Source: Oscillospiraceae bacterium
GTDB taxonomy: Bacteria > Bacillota > Clostridia > Oscillospirales > Ruminococcaceae
NCBI GenBank assembly: GCA_017513135.1
Contig: JAFWDH010000001.1
Location: 62,001-126,000, forward strand
DNA: 64,000 nt
Reading direction: 5' to 3'
Positions 35,142 through 42,981 of the stretch are shown here, one piece after another (position 1 is the first letter of the stretch; each line of letters opens with the position of its first letter). The notes below the pieces were generated by a model. It was given only the letters and a program-made list of their open reading frames with translations, made no database searches and was not told where the DNA came from. Both the position numbers and the translations under genes were made by a program.

Positions 35142-35750
35142 GTGAATATCGTAAACAACAAGACAGAGAATCCGCTTAAGTATTACAGGGAAAAGACTGA
35201 AGAGTTCGATCCGCGGGAGCTCTCTCTCAAGAGCGGAGTCCCCTTTGACGGGAAAGAATACCATCTGACATTGATGGGCAGACCTGTAAGCATGCAGTGG
35301 CCGGAACTGGTGTGCCATTACGAAGACGACGGCAGAGAGACCAGCAGCTCAATCATCATCCTGATGACCAGACTCGTCATGTACGGAGTGCTCTCCCCGT
35401 CAAACGGCAGGATGCTCTCATATATCGAGATACCCTGGGGCGCTCACTACTTTAAGGCGTTCAAGGGAAGGTGCCTTGACAGACTTGCGGGGACCTACGG
35501 CCGCAATGCGAAAAAGCTTGCGGCAGATGCTGCGGCTATCGGAGCCACAGAAGCAGCAGGGGGAGACTGCTCGATAGAATTTGAATTCATTCCCGGCCTC
35601 ACCGTCCGGGCGACGGTCTGGGAGGGCGACGATGAGTTTCCGGCAAATGCCCAGATCACCTTCTCCGACAACTTCCTTACCGCCTTCGCCGCTGAGGAGA
35701 TAGCGGTGGTAGGAGACGTGTTCATGAATGCCCTGAAGGGCAGATGGTGA
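35142..35750 (+). CDS. DUF3786 family protein
   Basis: Cytosolic protein of 202 residues beginning at a GTG with GAGGAGG upstream, 15 nt after acsV. The middle (P-W-G-A-H-Y-F-K-A-F) and the end (F-P-A-N-A-Q-I-T-F-S, then V-V-G-D-V-F-M-N-A-L) resemble DUF3786 proteins, which are often encoded near corrinoid or acetyl-CoA pathway genes. No catalytic motif or metal-binding cysteine cluster is visible. The function is unknown; operon position suggests a helper in corrinoid protein or ACS maturation. Confidence 0.7.
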   Translation: MNIVNNKTENPLKYYREKTEEFDPRELSLKSGVPFDGKEYHLTLMGRPVSMQWPELVCHYEDDGRETSSSIIILMTRLVMYGVLSPSNGRMLSYIEIPWGAHYFKAFKGRCLDRLAGTYGRNAKKLAADAAAIGATEAAGGDCSIEFEFIPGLTVRATVWEGDDEFPANAQITFSDNFLTAFAAEEIAVVGDVFMNALKGRW

Positions 35751-35786
35751 GCTTCAGGCTTTATCCTGCAGAAACAAATACAAGAA

Positions 35787-35818
35787 AACAGGACAGCTGC
35801 GAAAGCGGCTGTCCTGTT
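35787..35818. terminator. Bidirectional intrinsic terminator
   Basis: Eleven-bp stem (AACAGGACAGC and complement) closing an inner GC/GAAA tetraloop. Flanking A and T residues serve both strands. It ends the acs operon and the convergent minus-strand gene. Confidence 0.85.
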
Positions 35819-35852
35819 GGTTTCAGTGGGCTGTGAAGCTAAGTGTCGCTTG

Positions 35853-36356
35853 TTATACGATCTTCTGATATATGAACAGCATGCACGCAAGAAAGGCGCC
35901 CTGCGCCAGAGTGTTGCAGCTCTGCTCGATCCAGTTTGCTCTTGCCTCAGACGGGTCCAGCCTGGAACTGCATCTGATCATAGCGGCCATTCCTGCCATA
36001 GACAGGATAAAGAACAGGATGGGCAACGGACGCAGCGCAGCGCCCCAGAAGACATGCATGTCTCTGGTGAAGCATGAGAATATGAATCCCGCAAGGACTG
36101 CGGTAAGTCCGGCGGGCATTCCGATACGCATCTGGACGAAAAGAGGCCATACGTTCTTTTCCCGTACAACGACTATGATCTTCCACAGCACCTTAAGCGC
36201 ACCCGAAACGAAACTGATGATGCCCCCGGCCAGGATCAGGATACTGCCGGTCATTTTCCACAGCAGGAGGCACGCAGCGCCGAACAGCAGGACGGGGACA
36301 AGATCGAAAAGCGCAAGGCTCATGGAATAGTTCTGAGGTACGGTATCTTTGTTCAT
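35853..36356 (-). CDS. Hypothetical integral membrane protein
   Basis: Protein of 167 residues with about four to five hydrophobic segments (about 12-32, 38-60, 78-95, 105-125 and 145-165) and short charged loops. No conserved motif is recognised. The ATG at 36356 is preceded by GGAGAGG, so I prefer it to the upstream ATG at 36431. It is convergent with the acs operon and divergent from the formyl-THF cyclo-ligase gene. No function can be assigned. Confidence 0.6.
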   Translation of the reverse strand: MNKDTVPQNYSMSLALFDLVPVLLFGAACLLLWKMTGSILILAGGIISFVSGALKVLWKIIVVVREKNVWPLFVQMRIGMPAGLTAVLAGFIFSCFTRDMHVFWGAALRPLPILFFILSMAGMAAMIRCSSRLDPSEARANWIEQSCNTLAQGAFLACMLFIYQKIV

Positions 36357-36583
36357 GGATCCTCTCCTAATATACAAATAGTAATATAAACAAGCTAAAA
36401 TACAGGCGGTGCAATCTGTTTGCCTATGCAAGAGACCGGTGTGCCGGTGACCCTTCAGGTTACGGGAATTGTATCCGGGATCGTTCCAGTATAGTATACA
36501 ATTATAAGCGTAACGGTGACAGTTTCAGATGAAACTGAGAAGGATCACAGTCGGAGAGAAGCAGCGGAAGGGAGGAGTGTTCC

Positions 36584-37156
36584 TTGACAGAGAAGCAGCG
36601 CGTCAGAGCTGACGGAAAACTTGCAAGAAAGAATATGACACCGGCAGAGCGTGCAGCAGCATCTCGCATCATAGCAGGACATATTGCAGAGTCGGAAGAA
36701 TTCAGGAACGCGAAGACGGTCTTCCTTTATAAAGCGGTGCCGGATGAGGTCGATCTCAGTTATCTGCTGCAGATGCCGGAGGCAGAGGGGAAGAGATTCT
36801 GTTATCCCCGAATCCTGGGAAAAGGCATCATGGAAGTCCTGCAGCCTGAAGAATCGGACGGGTGGTGCACTGGAAAGTTCGGGATAACCGAACCGGATCC
36901 GGACAGAGCCTTGCATGTCGGCGCAGAAGAACTGGACCTGATACTGTGTCCCTGTACTGCCTTTGATGAAGACGGAAGGCGCATGGGAATGGGAGGCGGA
37001 TATTATGACAGATATCTGCCCGGATGCGTTAACGCAGTCATCGCCGCAGTGGCGTTCGAGGCGCAGAAAGCTCAGTCAGTGCCTTCAGACGCATATGATG
37101 TGCGGATGGATATTATCTTCACGGAGAAATCCATCTACCGCACAGCGAAAGGATAA
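36584..37156 (+). CDS. 5-formyltetrahydrofolate cyclo-ligase
   Basis: Cytosolic enzyme of 190 residues that converts 5-formyl-THF to 5,10-methenyl-THF with ATP, returning a dead-end folate to the one-carbon pool. The C-terminal motif G-M-G-G-G-Y-Y-D-R-Y near residue 140, preceded by P-C-T-A-F-D, is diagnostic. The start is a TTG with GGGAGGAG upstream. It supports the THF-dependent methyl and acetyl-CoA pathway encoded nearby. Confidence 0.93.
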   Translation: MTEKQRVRADGKLARKNMTPAERAAASRIIAGHIAESEEFRNAKTVFLYKAVPDEVDLSYLLQMPEAEGKRFCYPRILGKGIMEVLQPEESDGWCTGKFGITEPDPDRALHVGAEELDLILCPCTAFDEDGRRMGMGGGYYDRYLPGCVNAVIAAVAFEAQKAQSVPSDAYDVRMDIIFTEKSIYRTAKG

Positions 37157-37202
37157 AAACAGGGTCAGAGTTATTGTCCCGAAAAATACAGATATATCTG
37201 AC

Positions 37203-37231
37203 TTGTCTGATTTCCCGTGTTGTGATAGAAT
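37203..37231 (+). promoter_or_regulatory. Probable SigA promoter of the cbiK locus
   Basis: TTGTCT (37203-37208), a 17-nt spacer and TAGAAT (37226-37231) preceded by TGA, giving an extended -10. Transcription would begin near 37238, more than 300 nt before the first gene. Confidence 0.6.
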
Positions 37232-37275
37232 AAGTTGTCTGAAAAACTGAATACTGTTATACGATACGGTTTGAA

Positions 37276-37332
37276 AAGTTGTAAGCTGAGTAGATTAATT
37301 GCGTATTCGGTTCGAATCCGAAACAACCACCA
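37276..37332 (+). other. tRNA-like element: T-arm, stacked stem and CCA without an anticodon arm
   Basis: TTCGG (37306-37310) pairs with CCGAA (37318-37322) around the loop TTCGAAT, a canonical T-loop. GTTGT (37278-37282) pairs with ACAAC (37323-37327), stacking directly on the T-stem as an acceptor stem would. CCACCA follows. Only 23 nt lie between the two 5' strands, enough for a D-arm-like segment but not for an anticodon arm. It is not a functional tRNA; it could be a tRNA remnant, an attachment-site scar or a tRNA-mimic regulatory domain. Confidence 0.4.
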
Positions 37333-37450
37333 TTACTGTATTTGATCTCTGGAGGCATGCTCCCGGATTATATCTGTGTGTTGTTTTGGGCTGCCGCCGG
37401 TTCATGAGTCAGTCAACTTACGTATCGTTGGTTAACATTTCTTGGGTGTG

Positions 37451-37513
37451 AAGAATGCGACCGCTTATCTTGTGCGTGTACTGCGCATGATGGTATAAGG
37501 TGCATTCTTTTTT
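37451..37513 (+). terminator. Terminator/attenuator hairpin upstream of cbiK
   Basis: AAGAATGC (37451-37458) pairs with GCATTCTT (37502-37509); inside it CTTAT/ATAAG and GTGCG/CGCAT extend the stem. It is followed by TTTTATTTT. It lies after the inferred promoter and before the cbiK ribosome site. Confidence 0.75.
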
Positions 37514-37566
37514 ATTTTGCACAAAAACAATAAACGATCCCGTGAGGGATAATTCAGGAGGAAAAA

Positions 37567-38754
37567 ATGAAAACAGCAAAAAGTCTATTGAGCATCCTGC
37601 TGATCCTCTGTCTGGCCTTCAGCCTTGTCGCTTGCGGCAAGAAGGAAGAAGAGCCGGCACCGGAACCGGCCGGAAAGAGCGACCAGGAACTGGCAGATGA
37701 GGTCGCGGAACTGATCGATGCGATCTATGTCCAGGAGAGGACCGACAAGACCGATGAGCAGTGCGCCGCCGCAAAGGCAGCCTGGGACGCCCTGACCGAC
37801 GCTCAGAAAGAGCTGGTCGAGGGAGAGGAAGCTGATCCGGATTATTTCGGAAGAAATACCGGCGACGCCTCCAAGGACGATCCGAGAAATGCGGACGGCA
37901 TCGGCAAGAACGAGCTTCTGGTCGTCAGCTTCGGAACATCCTTCAACGACAGCAGATCCACAGATATCAAGGGCATCGAGGACGCGCTTCAGGCAGCGTT
38001 CCCGGACTGGTCAGTGAGAAGAGCTTTCACAGCCCAGATCATAATCAACCATGTCCAGGCCCGTGACGGCGAGAAGATCGATAACGTTGACCAGGCTCTC
38101 GAGAGAGCAGTTGCCAACGGCGTTGAGAATCTTATCGTTCAGCCCACACACCTCATGCACGGTGCAGAATACGATGAACTCACAGAAGCCCTCGATAAGT
38201 ACAGTGATAAGTTCAAGACAGTCGTAGTTTCCGAGCCTCTTCTCGGTGAAGTAGGTTCAGATGCAAGTGTCATCAATGAGGACAAGAAGGCTGTCGCAGT
38301 CGCGGTCGTAGCCGCTGCGGTGAAGGACGCGGGCTTCGCCGATCTCGATGCGGCGGATGCAGCCGGCACAGCGTTCGTGTTCATGGGACACGGCACATCC
38401 CACAACGCAAAGGTCACCTATTCCCAGATGCAGTCACAGATGAATGCTCTCGGTTATAAGAACGTATTCATCGGAACGGTAGAAGGCGAGCCCGAAGAGA
38501 CATCCTGCGAGAACGTTATCGCAGCTGTCGCAGCTGCCGGATACAAGAACGTCGTTCTGCGTCCTCTGATGGTCGTTGCGGGCGATCATGCCAACAACGA
38601 TATGGCGGATCCGGAAGACGAGGAATCCTGGTTCAGCATGTTCACGGCATCCGAAAAGTTTGAGGATGTGACCTGCCAGATCGCGGGACTCGGAAGACTT
38701 GCAGATGTACAGGCGCTCTATGTAGCACACACCCGTGAGGCAATGGAAGGCTGA
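37567..38754 (+). CDS. cbiK: Exported CbiK-like sirohydrochlorin cobaltochelatase lipoprotein
   Basis: Protein of 395 residues. Signal peptide with lipobox L-V-A-C (Cys23), then an acidic linker (24-110), then a CbiK class II chelatase domain from about 115: V-V-S-F-G-T-S-F-N-D-S-R, His in P-T-H-L-M-H-G, F-M-G-H-G-T-S-H-N, and V-V-A-G-D-H-A-N-N-D-M. The His residues match metal-binding positions of CbiK. Cytosolic CbiK inserts Co2+ into sirohydrochlorin, so an outside location is odd. Known precedents are the periplasmic CbiK of Desulfovibrio and the haemin-binding CbiK-like lipoprotein IhtB of Porphyromonas gingivalis. The next genes encode a NEAT-like lipoprotein and an ABC importer. It may therefore handle imported tetrapyrroles or metals rather than make B12. 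Confidence 0.88.
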   Translation: MKTAKSLLSILLILCLAFSLVACGKKEEEPAPEPAGKSDQELADEVAELIDAIYVQERTDKTDEQCAAAKAAWDALTDAQKELVEGEEADPDYFGRNTGDASKDDPRNADGIGKNELLVVSFGTSFNDSRSTDIKGIEDALQAAFPDWSVRRAFTAQIIINHVQARDGEKIDNVDQALERAVANGVENLIVQPTHLMHGAEYDELTEALDKYSDKFKTVVVSEPLLGEVGSDASVINEDKKAVAVAVVAAAVKDAGFADLDAADAAGTAFVFMGHGTSHNAKVTYSQMQSQMNALGYKNVFIGTVEGEPEETSCENVIAAVAAAGYKNVVLRPLMVVAGDHANNDMADPEDEESWFSMFTASEKFEDVTCQIAGLGRLADVQALYVAHTREAMEG

Positions 38755-38777
38755 TTCGCAGATTCCGTACATAACAT

Positions 38778-39566
38778 ATGAAGTATAAGCTATTAACATT
38801 CGTTATCATCACAATGCTCTGTCTCCTTCTCGCGTCCTGCGGGAAGGAGGCTGAAGAGCCACAGCCCGTACCCGGGGCTCCTCTGGAAGACGGGACGTAC
38901 TATGCCGTTTTCAAGAGCGACAGCACTATGTTCCATATAAACGAGGCTTATAAGGACAAAGGCATACTTACTGTCAAGGACGGCAAGATGACCATACACA
39001 TCACCCTCGTTTCCAAAAGCATCATCAATCTGTTCCCGGGCACTGCCGAACAGGCAAAACAAAAAGGAGCGGTGCTGATCGAGCCTACGCTCGATGAGGT
39101 AACATATGATGACGGGTACACTGATAAGGTATACGGATTCGATGTTCCTGTCCCGTACCTGGATGAAGAATTTGAATGTGCTCTCCTGGGTTCAAAGGAC
39201 AAGTGGTATGACCATATGGTCACAGTAAGCGATCCTGTTCCCTATGTTGAGGATGGGGAATACACAGCTGATGTCACACTGACCGGGGGTTCAGGGAAGG
39301 CATCTGTCTCTTCTCCCGCCACGGTGTATGTAAAGAACGGACAGTTTACGGCTGAGATAGTCTGGAGCAGTCCCAATTACGAATATATGACTGTGGACGG
39401 GGTCAGATACGACCTGGTGAATACTGAGGGCAACTCGACATTCATCATTCCCGTAGCTTTAGACAAGGACATCGCTGTGAGCGCTCTGACTACGGCGATG
39501 AGCGAACCGCACCTTATCGACTACTTGCTGCATTTTGACAGCGTATCACTTAAGAGCAATGAGTAA
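38778..39566 (+). CDS. Lipoprotein with two NEAT-like domains
   Basis: Protein of 262 residues with a lipoprotein signal (L-A-S-C, Cys21) and two tandem beta-rich domains, about 37-155 and 160-258. Each opens with D-G-[TE]-Y and is followed by V-K-D-G-K-M or V-K-N-G-Q-F strands. The second ends A-M-S-E-P-H-L-I-D-Y-L-L-H-F, a pattern I associate with NEAT-like haem or iron-compound binding lipoproteins of Clostridia. It is 23 nt after cbiK and overlaps the next gene by 8 nt. A role in capturing a metal-tetrapyrrole outside the cell is inferred. Confidence 0.6.
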   Translation: MKYKLLTFVIITMLCLLLASCGKEAEEPQPVPGAPLEDGTYYAVFKSDSTMFHINEAYKDKGILTVKDGKMTIHITLVSKSIINLFPGTAEQAKQKGAVLIEPTLDEVTYDDGYTDKVYGFDVPVPYLDEEFECALLGSKDKWYDHMVTVSDPVPYVEDGEYTADVTLTGGSGKASVSSPATVYVKNGQFTAEIVWSSPNYEYMTVDGVRYDLVNTEGNSTFIIPVALDKDIAVSALTTAMSEPHLIDYLLHFDSVSLKSNE

Positions 39567-40695
39567 GAGGAGTCGGCGTTTCCCCGTGCTCATGATCCTT
39601 ATCCTGGCACTGTGTCTTTGCGGATGCAGTGCCGGGGGTCAGGAAAATGGCAACGGACTGGTTGTCAACGGGAGTCTTGAGCTCAGATACGCCACGCAGT
39701 TCTCTGTAGATTACTGTGACGGCGGTTACAGACTGATCTCACTGGCTGACGGAAGCCGATTCATAATCATCCCGGAGGGATCCAAGATCCCGAAGGGGCT
39801 GGACTCCGGTATCGTACCGATACACCAGCCTGTCAACGACATATACCTGGCTGCTACCTCCGCCATGTGTTTGTTCGATTCTCTGGACAGGTTGGACGCT
39901 ATACGCCTGTCCAGTATCACGGAGGAAAACTGGTACATTCCTTCTGCAAGACAGGCAATGAAAGATGAGAGGATACTCTTCGCGGGAAAATACAGCGCTC
40001 CCGACTATGAGCTGATCACCGCGGAGAGATGTCCTCTCGCAATAGAATCAATGATGATCGGGCACGCCTCCGACATAAAGCAGCAGCTTGAGCAGCTCGG
40101 AGTAGCTGTGCTCGTAGATCAGTCCAGCAATGAGGAACATCCTTTGGGAAGGGTGGAGTGGATAAAGCTTTACGGCGCGCTTCTCGGAGAGGATGAAAAG
40201 GCGGAAGAGGTATTCCGTGAGCAGGCTGAACTGCTGGACAGCGTTATAGGGAGCGAAGCTTCCGGAAAGACTGTGGCGTTCTTCTATGTCAGTTCTACCG
40301 GCAGGATAATCACCAGGAAAAGCAGCGACTATGTCAGCAGAATGATCGATCTTGCGGGCGGCAGGTATATTTTCGAGGAACTGGGAGACGACGGGTCCAA
40401 GACCTCGTCAGTGACTCTGGATCCCGAGTTCTTCTATGCCAACGCCAGAGATGCGGATGTGATCATCTATAACTCCGCAATAGCGGGAGAAGTGACGAAT
40501 ATCGCGGATCTCGTCTCAAAATGTGAACTTCTCAAAGACTTCAAAGCCGTTAAAAACGGGGATGTCTGGTGCACCGAGAAGAATATGTATCAGGAGATGA
40601 CGGCTTCCGGAGAGATGATAAAGGAGATACATGATATCCTGAACGGCGAGTACGACGACACAGATGATTCAGGATATTTCAGTCATTTAAAATGA
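39559..40695 (+). CDS. ABC transporter solute-binding lipoprotein (FecB/BtuF-like)
   Basis: About 378 residues with signal peptide and lipobox L-C-G-C (Cys23). It has the two-lobe helical-backbone binding-protein fold; the hydrophobic ligand pocket cannot be read. The segment C-P-L-A-I-E-S-M-M-I-G-H near 160 and the C-terminal A-V-K-N-G-D-V-W-C-T fit the family. The ATG at 39559 overlaps the previous stop (AAGAG upstream). A terminator and a new -10 box separate it from the matching permease, but the order binding protein, permease, ATPase is kept. Confidence 0.83.
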   Translation: MSKRSRRFPVLMILILALCLCGCSAGGQENGNGLVVNGSLELRYATQFSVDYCDGGYRLISLADGSRFIIIPEGSKIPKGLDSGIVPIHQPVNDIYLAATSAMCLFDSLDRLDAIRLSSITEENWYIPSARQAMKDERILFAGKYSAPDYELITAERCPLAIESMMIGHASDIKQQLEQLGVAVLVDQSSNEEHPLGRVEWIKLYGALLGEDEKAEEVFREQAELLDSVIGSEASGKTVAFFYVSSTGRIITRKSSDYVSRMIDLAGGRYIFEELGDDGSKTSSVTLDPEFFYANARDADVIIYNSAIAGEVTNIADLVSKCELLKDFKAVKNGDVWCTEKNMYQEMTASGEMIKEIHDILNGEYDDTDDSGYFSHLK

Positions 40696-40703
40696 AGATT
40701 CAG

Positions 40704-40748
40704 AGCGGATCTCTGACCGCGAAGCGGTTTTTTCTGATCCGCTTTTTG
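40704..40748 (+). terminator. Nested terminator hairpins after the binding-protein gene
   Basis: Inner stem ACCGC/GCGGT followed by TTTTTT, and outer stem AGCGGATC/GATCCGCT followed by TTTT. Two alternative hairpins each end in a T-run, before the permease gene. Confidence 0.75.
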
Positions 40749-40751
40749 GCA

Positions 40752-40757
40752 TATAAT
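40752..40757 (+). promoter_or_regulatory. Possible -10 box before the permease/cob operon
   Basis: TATAAT about 43 nt before the permease start; no good -35 hexamer is seen. It would give the importer and cob operon a start point independent of the cbiK leader. Confidence 0.35.
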
Positions 40758-40799
40758 GGACATAATGATTAATTTGGTCTGAAAGGAGTTCCGTGCTGT

Positions 40800-41846
40800 A
40801 TGTCAGGTGATAAAAGACACGGAAACAGCAGGAATGCTATGCGCATCGGCATGGTGTTCCTGTCTTTTGTTATTCTGCTGATCGCAGCCGCCGTATGGAA
40901 CCTCAGGAGCGGAAGCGTGAGCATTCCTGTCAGAGATATAGTACGGATACTTTCCGGAAACGGGGATCCGGAAAGTACCGCATACAGTGTCATCCGGAAG
41001 ATAAGACTTCCAAGGATAGTTCTCAGCGCGGTTCTCGGCGGCGCGCTGTCCCTGTCCGGTTTTCTGATACAGACATTCTTCCGCAATCCCATAGCCGGAC
41101 CCTTTGTTCTCGGCATATCCTCAGGGGCAAAGATGTTCCTGGCGGTCACCACTATCGCCGTGAGCGGATTGTTCGTCGATATGCCTGTCTCTGCCACCGT
41201 CGCGGCTTCCTTTGTCGGATCGATCCTCTCCCTTCTCATAGTCATACTGTTCACGGGCAGAGTGAGAAACATGTCTTCACTGCTGGTCATCGGTATGATG
41301 ATCAGTTATATATGTTCTGCGGTAACAGATCTTCTGATCAATTTCGCAAATGATTCAGACATTATCAATCTGACTCACTGGTCCATGGGAAGTTTCTCCG
41401 CTGCTTCATGGCAGAGCGCCAGAATATCTGCGTTCATCGTGATACCTGCGTTCTTCACCGTACTGGCGTTTTCAAAACAGATGGAGGCATATTCTCTGGG
41501 TGAGGGTTATGCAATGAGCCTCGGAGTCGACATCAAAGGACTGAGGGTGCTTCTGGTACTGCTTACCGGGGTGCTGTCAGCTTCTGTAGCCGCGTTCGCG
41601 GGACCTATATCATTCGTGGGGATCGCGGTGCCTCATATCTGCCGTATGATCCTCAAAAGCGAGAAGCCTATACTGATGATCCCCGCATCTTTTTTGTGCG
41701 GTTCAGTATTCTGCATGCTGTGCGATCTGGCGGCAAGGATGCTGTTCTCTCCCACGGAACTGTCTATCAGTACAGTGACCAGCGCGGTCGGTGCTCCGAT
41801 AGTGATATGGCTCATGCTGACAAGGAGGAACAGGAATGGCAGATAA
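40800..41846 (+). CDS. FecCD-family ABC permease
   Basis: Integral membrane protein of 348 residues with about ten helices, related to BtuC/FhuB-type permeases. The family stretch A-x-L-G-G-A-L-S-L-S-G-F-L-I-Q lies near residue 80 and the ATPase-contact segment A-M-S-L-G-V-D near 238. GAAAGGAG is upstream of the ATG. It is paralogous to the btuC at 17837-18898 but lacks a cobalamin riboswitch. The substrate may be a corrinoid, haem or iron/cobalt chelate. Confidence 0.9.
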   Translation: MSGDKRHGNSRNAMRIGMVFLSFVILLIAAAVWNLRSGSVSIPVRDIVRILSGNGDPESTAYSVIRKIRLPRIVLSAVLGGALSLSGFLIQTFFRNPIAGPFVLGISSGAKMFLAVTTIAVSGLFVDMPVSATVAASFVGSILSLLIVILFTGRVRNMSSLLVIGMMISYICSAVTDLLINFANDSDIINLTHWSMGSFSAASWQSARISAFIVIPAFFTVLAFSKQMEAYSLGEGYAMSLGVDIKGLRVLLVLLTGVLSASVAAFAGPISFVGIAVPHICRMILKSEKPILMIPASFLCGSVFCMLCDLAARMLFSPTELSISTVTSAVGAPIVIWLMLTRRNRNGR

Positions 41847-42981
41847 GCTGAAGACCGATGCCTCAAGGATCAGCACCGAATCGCTGGCTGTTGGATACGG
41901 CGGGGAACCGCTTATCCGGGATATCGCGCTGTCTGCTGAAAAGGGCGAGATCATCACACTCATAGGGCCGAACGGATCCGGAAAGACCACGATACTCAGG
42001 ACGATAGCAAGACAGCTCGCACCGCTTTTCGGGACCGTATTCATTGAGGGAAGGAACATGAAGGCCCTCAGCGGCAGAGAGATAGCCAGAGAGATGGCTG
42101 TGGTGCTGACTGAAAGGATCCGGCCTGACCTTATGACCTGCTATGAGTTCGTATCCGCCGGGAGGTATCCCTATACGGGAAGGTTCGGATTGCTCACTGA
42201 CAGGGACAGAGAAGAGGTGGAACGCGCTCTGAAGCTCGTGAACGCCTATGAGATCTCGGACAGGTACGTCTCGGAGATAAGCGACGGTCAGTATCAGCGC
42301 ATACTGATCGCAAGGGCGGTCTGTCAGGAACCGGACATAATAGTTCTCGATGAGCCCACGTCCTTCCTTGATATAAAGCACAAGAAAGAGCTTCTTGAGA
42401 TTCTGTCGTCAATGGCCAAGCAGAAGGGCGTAGCGGTCCTTATGAGCCTTCACGAGATAGACCTCGCGGAAAGGATCTCCGACCGGATAGTCTGCGTAAA
42501 AGGCGACAGGATAGCAGCGTACGGAGCGCCGGATGAGATATTCGCTGGCAGCACTATATCGGATCTTTACGGGATAGATCCCGGCTCATACGATTCACTT
42601 CTCGGAAAACTCGAACTGTCAGCCCCGAAAGGGAATATACGTTGTTTCGTTATAGGAGGAAACGGCACCGGGATCCCGTTCTACAGGGAACTTCAGAAAA
42701 AGAACTATGCTTTTGCTGCGGGGATCCTTATGCCTAATGACATAGATGTTTCCGTGGCATCATCGCTTGCTGCCAGAGTTGTCTGCACTGAGCCATTCAT
42801 GCCGGCGACTGACGGGCAGAGAGAAGAAGCGGAGAGACTGATCGACATATCGGAGGTCGTCGTAATAGCGGGATGTCCGAAAGGAGAATACAACGCAGTC
42901 AACAGTGTCCTGGAACAGTACGCGATCAGTAAAGGAAAGACTGTAGTGAGGTCGCTGAGCGGTCTGAGGGAGGTGCTATGA
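41836..42981 (+). CDS. ABC ATPase with extra C-terminal domain
   Basis: Protein of 381 residues; standard importer ATPases of this type have about 255. Residues 1-258 hold Walker A (G-P-N-G-S-G-K-T-T), signature (I-S-D-G-Q-Y-Q-R, a variant of LSGGQ), Walker B (I-V-L-D-E-P-T-S) and switch His (S-L-H-E-I). Residues 259-381 form an added Rossmann-like domain with G-G-N-G-T-G and V-V-V-I-A-G-C-P-K-G. The gene overlaps the permease by 11 nt and cbiA by 4 nt, which ties import to cobalamin biosynthesis. The extra domain could sense nucleotide or product, but this is not known. Confidence 0.88.
   Translation: MADKLKTDASRISTESLAVGYGGEPLIRDIALSAEKGEIITLIGPNGSGKTTILRTIARQLAPLFGTVFIEGRNMKALSGREIAREMAVVLTERIRPDLMTCYEFVSAGRYPYTGRFGLLTDRDREEVERALKLVNAYEISDRYVSEISDGQYQRILIARAVCQEPDIIVLDEPTSFLDIKHKKELLEILSSMAKQKGVAVLMSLHEIDLAERISDRIVCVKGDRIAAYGAPDEIFAGSTISDLYGIDPGSYDSLLGKLELSAPKGNIRCFVIGGNGTGIPFYRELQKKNYAFAAGILMPNDIDVSVASSLAARVVCTEPFMPATDGQREEAERLIDISEVVVIAGCPKGEYNAVNSVLEQYAISKGKTVVRSLSGLREVL

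Larger units (their letters stand above)
37238..37566 (+). promoter_or_regulatory. Long leader of the cbiK locus with attenuator architecture
   Basis: About 330 nt of non-coding leader run from the inferred start to the cbiK start codon. It contains a tRNA-like element (37276-37332), a GGAG/CTCC hairpin near 37353-37367, a strong terminator (37451-37513) and a small ATCCC/GGGAT hairpin just before the AGGAGG ribosome site. A terminator placed within a leader before the first gene is the layout of a riboswitch or attenuator. The cobalamin riboswitch hallmark (AAGCCxGGAGACC) is absent here. Confidence 0.5.

Noticed and set aside
37276-37332. Functional tRNA gene
   Set aside because: The T-arm and CCA are convincing but there is no anticodon arm and the acceptor stem is only 5 bp, so I list it as a tRNA-like element instead.
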